Part shown: positions 58,145 through 64,000 of the stretch, in pieces
Position numbering within the stretch: the first letter of the stretch is position 1
Layout: each line of letters begins with the position of its first letter
DNA from: Euptelea pleiosperma
Lineage: Eukaryota > Streptophyta > Magnoliopsida > Ranunculales > Eupteleaceae
DNA: 64,000 nt
Assembly (NCBI GenBank): GCA_035048495.1
Contig: CM068541.1
Span: 8,005,929-8,069,928 of the forward strand
Direction of reading: 5' to 3'
Notes under the pieces: generated by a model
Told to the model about the DNA's origin: nothing
The model's input: the letters and a program-made list of their open reading frames with translations, nothing else
Database searches by the model: none
Position numbers and translations under genes: made by a program

Positions 58145-58292
58145 CCGCCAAAACACAAAACCACTCTTCCCCTTCATAGATCGATCGGCTATTATCTTGC
58201 CGGTGTGCATCGACGACTCCGCCAAAACACAAAACCACTTTCCCCCTTCATAGATCGATCGGCTATTATCTTGCCGGTGTGCATCGGCGATG
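58145..58292. repeat. 74-bp tandem duplication
   Basis: CCGCCAAAACACAAAACCAC starts at 58145 and 58219; the units share TCATAGATCGATCGGCTATT and GCCGGTGTGCATCG and differ at about five bases. Two overlapping minus-strand open frames arise from it and appear to be chance. Confidence 0.9.
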
Positions 58293-58899
58293 CCGGTGAC
58301 CAAGACGTCTCTGGCAACCTCAATAGAAGCCGTTGGGGTGCTTTAAAGGTATTAAAAAAAATAGTTATCCTCTTCATCATATACACGTCCTCATCGTGAA
58401 ATATGGAGGCTATAAACCCACAATGGTCGATCAGTAGCCAACGCCACTACCAATGGACGACACCGCCGCCTACTCCAAATGCCCAAAATGAATTTCTTTT
58501 TCTTTCACCCTTTTGAAAAACTTCTTAAACCCTTTTATTTTCTTCAAATAAAACCCATTTTGATCTTTGAGGAAAAATAAACCCTTTCCTTTTATTTGTT
58601 TATTTATTTATTTTTTAAGGAAACAAACAAGATTCTTTTAAAATAAATTCATCTTTAATGTATTAAAACAGAAAACCCAGATATCTAAATAAAATAAATT
58701 ATGATCTTTATGGCTTCAGTTCTCAATGAAGGGTTTTACAAACCCTTCAATCCAACGGTTTTGAAGGCTTTTACAAACCATTAAATTTCCATTGGAAAAA
58801 TTAGTTTTCTTTAATGTTTTTTAGATCTAAAAACTCTTCTTTAACTATGTTTTCAACCACCGTTTGCAAAGGGGAAAAACAGATTTCAACATGCTTCAA

Positions 58900-59864
58900 C
58901 CATGCTTTGAATCAGTCCAAATAATGGACTTTAAATATAGTTTATTTATACCTTAAATCAGTCCGTAATAGTGGTGTACAATGGCTTCTCCACCAGTATG
59001 CATGTTTGGACTTGACACAACCACAACATCGCAAAATCGACTGTCCGGTGATACAGATGGAGATACCTTCGGTACAGAGATGGACAGATTTACAGTATAA
59101 AGGTGTACGACACCATTACATAATACCTCACGTACCATTGGCACCCCACCAATTGTAATATAGATTTGGTAAGTGCAACCATCCCCGGAACACAATCGAT
59201 GAAAATGGTTAGTGAAATAGAATAAATTTTATCCACAGTTTAACTACCTTTGATCATGATCTCAACACGATCAACGTGATCCAAATCGTGATTATCAAAT
59301 CATACGAGATTAATGAATCTACGTTTTGCACGATCAAATCCACAACAAGTGCTCAAATACAAATTGTTGGTATTATCAACGGAAAACATCAATAAACAAT
59401 AATACCAATTCGGATCTTCGGATTTGAATTGAATAAAATGATAAATAATCTACAAACAATAAACACATACTCGGATTCGTTTAATCCAATCTGCAACGGT
59501 TGATCTTCTGTGGATACGTAGTTCTACCCTCACTCTCCTACATTTTTGGTGATGTGAGCCTTTAGATCTGAATGTGTGTGTAGAGAGTGGGGGACTGTCA
59601 CCTATTTATAGAAAAGGAATGGAAACTGATTTTCCTCCCAATAAAGAGAATCAGTCTCCTACATGGATACCATTACTTGAGAAATGATTGGGTGCTTCAC
59701 CAACCCATCATAAGCTATTGGGCCCACATAGACCACACATATGGGTCCTAATGCATATCATCTTTATAATTGAACAACATCAATCCACTTGGTTAGACAC
59801 GAAATCATACATGTGAAAAAACCATAATTAATAATAATAAAAAAATAATAATGATTTTCCAACA
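58900..59864 (-). mobile_element. Probable Copia 5' LTR
   Basis: On the minus strand it begins TGTTGGAAAATCATTATTAT at 59864, the usual start of plant Copia LTRs. CTATAAATAGG at about 59611-59601 provides a TATA-like promoter, followed by the transcribed-leader-like CCCCCACTCTCTACACACAC. It is oriented like the gag remnant at 55790-56735 and may be its LTR. The right-hand (3') limit is not resolved. Confidence 0.5.
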
Positions 59865-59877
59865 GTTAGCGCACTAA

Positions 59878-60285
59878 AGACCAAAATACCCTTGAGATGA
59901 TAGATGCCCTTTTAAAGGGCATTTCAAGTATCTTGATTTTATATTTTTTCTTCTTCATTTGTTTTTTTTTTTTGGTAAAACTTTGATGATAGTGCTCATT
60001 GGCCCCAATATGACCCACGTGGTACACTCGTAGAGGACTCTGGCCGTATGGACGTTTGATTGTTCGACTAATTTAGTTGGACCAAGAAAACAACCTTTGA
60101 AAGGGCGTCTGTCAAGTTCAAACGCCCTCCGACAGACGCCCTTTGAAAGGGCTTCTACCTCCGACATTTGCCATGATAGACACCCTTTCAAACGGACGTC
60201 CGAACTTGACAGACACCCTTTAAAAGGACTTCTGTCAGGGGTATTTCGGTCTCTCCGGAGAGACACCCTTTGAAAGAGCGCTTAG
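59878..60285. repeat. Array of CCCTTTGAAAGGG palindromes
   Basis: CCCTTTGAAAGGG or close variants (CCTTTTAAAGGGC, CCCTTTCAAACGG) recur at about 59909, 60094, 60137, 60184, 60218 and 60267, often next to GACGCC or GTCTGTC so that longer stretches also pair. The 103-codon minus-strand frame across it repeats SPFKGCL-type motifs and is an artefact of the array. Confidence 0.6.
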
Positions 60286-60372
60286 TTATATTTTTTATAA
60301 TTTTTGAAAACTTTTATCTATTTTTAAGAATATATTAAACTTTATTTTCATTTTAACATTTTTTGTAGTTTA

Positions 60373-60996
60373 AACAGAAAATTGTGAAAAAAAATACAAA
60401 ATTAAATCTATTTGTAGAAAACAATACTTGTTTTCAAAAATTGCAAAAACGAATACATATAGCCGTTCGAATCGGCATCAACTTTTTCAAAATGTAATAC
60501 GCAAAAAGCCCTTTTAGTAGCCGATTGAATCGGAGCCAAATCAATTCTGGTGCCAATTGAATCGTTGCTATATTAGATCTGACGCCAGAATTGATTTGGC
60601 TCCGATTCAATCGGCTACTCGACCGTTGCGCACATGACTGACCCTTGGTCACAAACTTTTATATGCATTGTCAATTTGGGCTCATCACACATTTCTTTTA
60701 CAATCTCTCTATTGAGTCAAAATGAGTTTGGCTCCATTTGCAATGGTGCCAAATCGGATTTGACTCTGTTTGAAACGGAGCCAAGATAGTTTTGGCGCCG
60801 TTTGAAACGGAGTCAAAACGGTGAGGGTAAAATTGAGTTTTATTGAAAAGAGTTGTTTTGGTGCCGAAGGAAATGGCGTCAACTTATTGACCCCGATAGA
60901 AACGGCTATGCGTATTTGTTTTTGCAATTTTTGAAAACAAGTATTGTTTTCTACAAATAGATTTAATTTAGTATTTTTTTTTCACAATTTTCTGTA
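60373..60996. mobile_element. Long foldback element with GGAGCCAAA palindromes
   Basis: The left arm (60373-60475: ACAGAAAATTGTGAAAAAAA, CTATTTGTAGAAAACAATAC, ATTGCAAAAACGAATAC, ATAGCCGTT) is the inverse of the right arm (60895-60996: AACGGCTATGCGTATTTGTT, GTATTGTTTTCTACAAATAG, TTTCACAATTTTCTGT). Inside, 60518-60552 pairs with 60583-60617 (GATTGAATCGGAGCCAAATC) and 60730-60830 holds more GGAGCCAAAA/TTTGGCTCC units. No coding frame. Outer limits are estimates. Confidence 0.75.
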
Positions 60997-61004
60997 GTTT
61001 AAAT

Positions 61005-61344
61005 CAAGGTTTAAAAATCGGCCGTTATAACTAAAATAACAGCTGTTATAATGGATTCGGACCTACCCCGTTACTTTACGCACCGTTAAAATGCTCAGAA
61101 AATAAAAAAAAAAATGTGAAAATAGTCGTTTTTTCCATTTTTCTCCGTTATTTTCCTTTTTTTGAAATTGTGAAATTCAAATTTCTTGAATTTCAGTGCC
61201 CTTTTTTTTTTTTTTTTTTCCGTTATTTTACTTTTTTTTTCCCATTTTTTCCGTTTTTGCCCCCGAGTGTTTTTTTCGTTATAACGGCAAAAACGGTAAT
61301 GCCCCCAGACCGTTATAACAAATAACGGTCCCTTTTAAACCTTG
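61005..61344. mobile_element. hAT-like MITE, ACGG-palindrome family, copy 3
   Basis: A perfect 8-bp duplication GTTTAAAT lies at 60997-61004 and 61345-61352. The ends CAAGGTTTAAAAATCGG and CCCTTTTAAACCTTG are inverted (CAAGGTTTAAAA). The interior reads CGGCCGTTATAACTAAAATA and CCGTTATAACAAATAACGG, with GGTAATGCCCCC near the right end. It sits directly at the right arm of the foldback at 60373-60996. The 69-codon Phe-rich frame inside is low-complexity. Confidence 0.9.
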
Positions 61345-61352
61345 GTTTAAAT

Positions 61353-62410
61353 TTTAAGATGTATGAGACGCCTATTAGGAATGATAGAACTGAGTCACAC
61401 GTTAGTGTTCTCCATTTAAGATCTCTTTTACAAGAAAAAACATAAGATCTTTTGTTGAATTCAAGGACATGCAGGGCACATCTAATTACTCTATGATGTT
61501 ATTCTTTCTAAAATATCATGATCGCGTGCCACATATATATATATACCTGGGTTTGATAGGCCCAATGACCACTTCAAAAAATTTCCTATCTACATAAAGC
61601 CATTGTCATGCAGCTGGATAAAACTTGGATTCATATTAATTTCTTCACCTACTCTTTATTTTAATTTATTCATCACTACCATCATTTTCAATTCCTAAAC
61701 CAAGTCATTATCTCTTGATTTTCCTTGTAATTAGTGGGATCTGACCTCACCTCTTGCGTGCTTTTGAATTGTAGCAGTGATCGAACAGGCATGCACGATA
61801 GACTTTCATCGCCATCCGATCAATCAGATTTCACACTTTTTTCTTTCCCTTCTTTCGGTGTGGCTTCATCATTCCAAACTTCATTTTAAGACCCCAAGGG
61901 AGTAAGAAAGCTGAAATGGGTAGCCAGCGACTAGTGCCATAAGAATTAGAATAATGATATAATGGGCCAGTAATGTAATATCAGGGTGCATAGTCGTGAT
62001 GACTACATTCAGAGACCCCGGTCCATGAAGTCATTACTCAAAGAAATATTGGAATGCACCAAGGTCCACCATTAGGAAAACTTCCGTGACTCCCCAAGCT
62101 TCCTAACTTCTAAGTTCCCAACCTAAAACCCTTTTCTTTGCAAACCATACAGAGCCTTAATTAATTATCTATTGTCCGATTCATCATATGTGGGTTATAG
62201 ACTCTTCAAGAGCATTAAAATAAATTTGACAGCAGTATTCCTATTCCCTACTAACAAAGTTCAGAGAACTTTTGAGACCAAGAAATTAAAAAAAAACTTT
62301 AATGAAGAGAGATAGGTGGGACGTCCACCACACAAGAATTCTCTGAGTGAGTTATTCAATTTTAACCTTAAATCACAATGATGTTCGATCAACTTGGGCC
62401 TTAGAGCTTC
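61353..62410. other. Intergenic, nothing firmly identified
   Basis: No exon was recognised. A short (AT)n run lies at about 61534-61552. Confidence 0.35.
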
Positions 62411-62419
62411 AAATCTAGA

Positions 62420-62720
62420 AGTCGGAGGCAACTTTTAGTAAACATGTCTACAATCTGAAAGTGCACCAGAACAAATTTTATTTGAAAAGACCCAGTGACC
62501 AATTTACACGAACAAAGTGGTAGTTCAGTTTAATATGTTTAGAGCCAGCATGAAAAACTAGGTTAGCTCTCATCTTAACTGCTCTTTGATTGTCATAGAA
62601 TAACAGCGGAGGAGAAGAAAGATGTAACCCGATGTCACTAAAGAGAAAACATATATAGCAACGTGACTTCAATAGCTGAGGTGGCAAGAGAACAATACTC
62701 TGCTCCAACACTAGAGTGAG
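62420..62720 (-). pseudogene. Ty1/Copia RNase H fragment
   Basis: The minus strand encodes SDIGLHLSSPPLLFYDNQRA, VKMRANLVFHAGSKHIKLNY and HFVRVNW, the YDNQ-A, N-VFHARTKHI-DYHFVR signature at the end of Copia pol. It is cut off on both sides and followed by stops. It is probably a separate insertion from the gag remnant 6 kb away. Confidence 0.8.
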
Positions 62721-62869
62721 ACACTTGAGTATTTCTTCGCGCTCAAGATGTATAGGCTATATGGAATTTAATTGTTAAGTAAATCATAGTTTTTTGTTAA
62801 TCTTGTTTTAGAAGGGAATATTTCAAAATTGTGAAAAAATGGCATATGAAGAAATTAAGTCGTTAAAAG

Positions 62870-62900
62870 CAAAGTTTAAAAGGGACCGTTATAAAAAAAA
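62870..62900. repeat. Fragment of an ACGG-family MITE end
   Basis: AAAGTTTAAAAGGGACCGTTATA followed by a poly-A run resembles the inverted right end of the family at 61005-61344. No partner end is visible. Confidence 0.4.
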
Positions 62901-62966
62901 AAAAAAAAAAAACTCAGGGCAAAAACGAAAAAAAATAAAATAATGGAAAATATGGGAAAAAGGGTG

Positions 62967-64000
62967 CACTACAAGAAATTCGGCTTATAGCGACGGACTT
63001 TTAGCGACGGCCAGAGAAAACCGTCTCTAAATATACATATAGCGACGGTAAAAGGCCCAACCGTCGGTACATCGAATTGGCGCCAAAAAATACACTACAT
63101 ATAGCGACGGCCAGATATAATCCGTCGCTAAAACTATATATAGCGACGGCCAGATCCTGACCCTCGTTATAAGACCCATTTACCGACGGTTCTGGCCGTC
63201 GCTATAGATAGTTTTAGCGACGGTCAAGTGGTGGCCGTCGCTATAGGTCTGGTTATAAAAAAAAAAATTTTGGGTTTTCGCATCCGCGCGAAAACCCCTC
63301 TTCTCTTCTTGCTGTGTGCGAAACCCCCTTCACCGCCCTCTCCTCCTCCCTTCACCCCTTTGCCCTCGCCTCCACCGGAGTGCTATTCGTCTTCGCCGCT
63401 CGTCAAGTGTACGTTTGTCGCCGTCGCCGTCGTCGCGCCCTCCGTTCATCTTCCGCCGTTCGTCGAAGCCGCAGGTATGTTATAATTTTTTAATTGTTTT
63501 CGTATCTCTCCTCCCCCATATGGCCGAATGGTTGTTTTTACCACTCCTTGGTGGATATGTATAGCAAAAATCAACCTGATTCATATTCTCTATCCCCTTT
63601 TAGTTTTGAAACCCTCAAAAGCCCTCTTTTGAGGGTTTAGGGATAAAACCCTTGAAAACGATTGACTACGTACAATCCAACGCTTAGAAATCTTTGATCA
63701 AGCTAATGTTTGGTCTATTTTCCTCAAATTTTTGGTCTGTAATCTAATTTGTGGTCTGTAAGTCTACTTTCCCAAAATTTTAAACCCTCTGATCAAGCTG
63801 ATTAGTGATTTCTGAGCGTTGGATTTGAGTTGTTTCCACATGGGCATAGTCCGTGGTAATTGCCTTAAGGGTTGGGCTCCGTTAACAGATATAAAATGAC
63901 AGGTAAAATGATAGAGAAACAATATAAGCCATGTGGCACACTGTTACAGGACTGTGACTGTACAGATGTTTGCCCTATCCCATGGTGGACTTAGAGCATC
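62967..64000 (+). mobile_element. 5' end of a CACTA (En/Spm) transposon, running off the right edge
   Basis: CACTACAAGAAATTC at 62967 is the canonical CACTA terminus. It is followed by subterminal TAGCGACGG units in both orientations (about ten between 62985 and 63245), the usual transposase-binding array. A GC-rich, proline/serine-coding leader at 63280-63474 ends in a GCAG|GTATGT splice donor, as in the first exon of CACTA transcripts. Beyond 63500 the sequence contains pieces of the dispersed TGATTTCTGAGCGTTGGATT family, probably nested. The other terminus and the transposase are not in the window. Confidence 0.8.

Noticed and set aside
59955..60266. Minus-strand 103-codon frame with repeated SPFKGCL motifs
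   Set aside because: The repeats come from the CCCTTTGAAAGGG palindrome array; no homology recognised.
1..64000. tRNA, rRNA and organelle-derived DNA
   Set aside because: Reading by eye gave no convincing cloverleaf, rRNA core or organelle gene; a covariance-model search would be needed to exclude small RNA genes.

Overview
The window is nuclear DNA of a flowering plant. Two long multi-exon genes have GT-AG introns and plant-type proteins, a third gene encodes a plastid J-protein, and the space between is filled with plant transposon families (Copia, Gypsy, LINE-1, hAT-, Mutator- and Tourist-like miniature elements, CACTA). Repeat density and long introns suggest a medium to large genome. 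The lineage cannot be fixed from sequence alone; a magnoliid is only a guess.

Genes: (1) 5437-18356 (+), the 3' seventeen coding exons of the TFIIH core subunit p62/TFB1 (BSD domains); the N-terminal PH-domain exons were not found in the window. (2) 20268-20474 (-), a 68-residue Cys-rich single-span membrane protein. (3) 28541-41820 (+), a complete twelve-exon VARICOSE/EDC4 gene, 1,406 residues, the scaffold of the mRNA decapping complex. (4) 43758-44225 (-), a 155-residue chloroplast-type DnaJ protein with a TATA box and a heat-shock-element-like site upstream. The four genes have unrelated housekeeping roles (transcription/DNA repair, unknown membrane role, mRNA decay, protein folding); nothing suggests they form a cluster.

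Layout: 1-5.4 kb holds a LINE-1 fragment with an internal duplication, a hAT-like element and a probable Copia LTR. 5.4-18.4 kb is TFB1, whose introns carry LINE pieces, a Gypsy LTR/gag remnant, an LTR pair and a duplicated exon. 18.4-28.2 kb is intergenic with many miniature elements. 28.2-42.1 kb is VARICOSE. 42.1-44.6 kb includes the J-protein gene. 44.6-64 kb is a transposon graveyard with nested foldback elements, a segmental duplication, Copia gag, LTR and RNase H remnants on the minus strand, a hairpin block and the 5' end of a CACTA element running off the right edge.

The main discoveries are mobile-element structures delimited by target-site duplications that can be read directly: a hAT-like family of palindromic ACGG-rich elements (three copies with perfect 8-bp duplications), several Mutator-like foldback elements with 9-bp duplications, nested insertions, and a broken exon duplication inside TFB1. 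I found no convincing new enzymatic or defence system.
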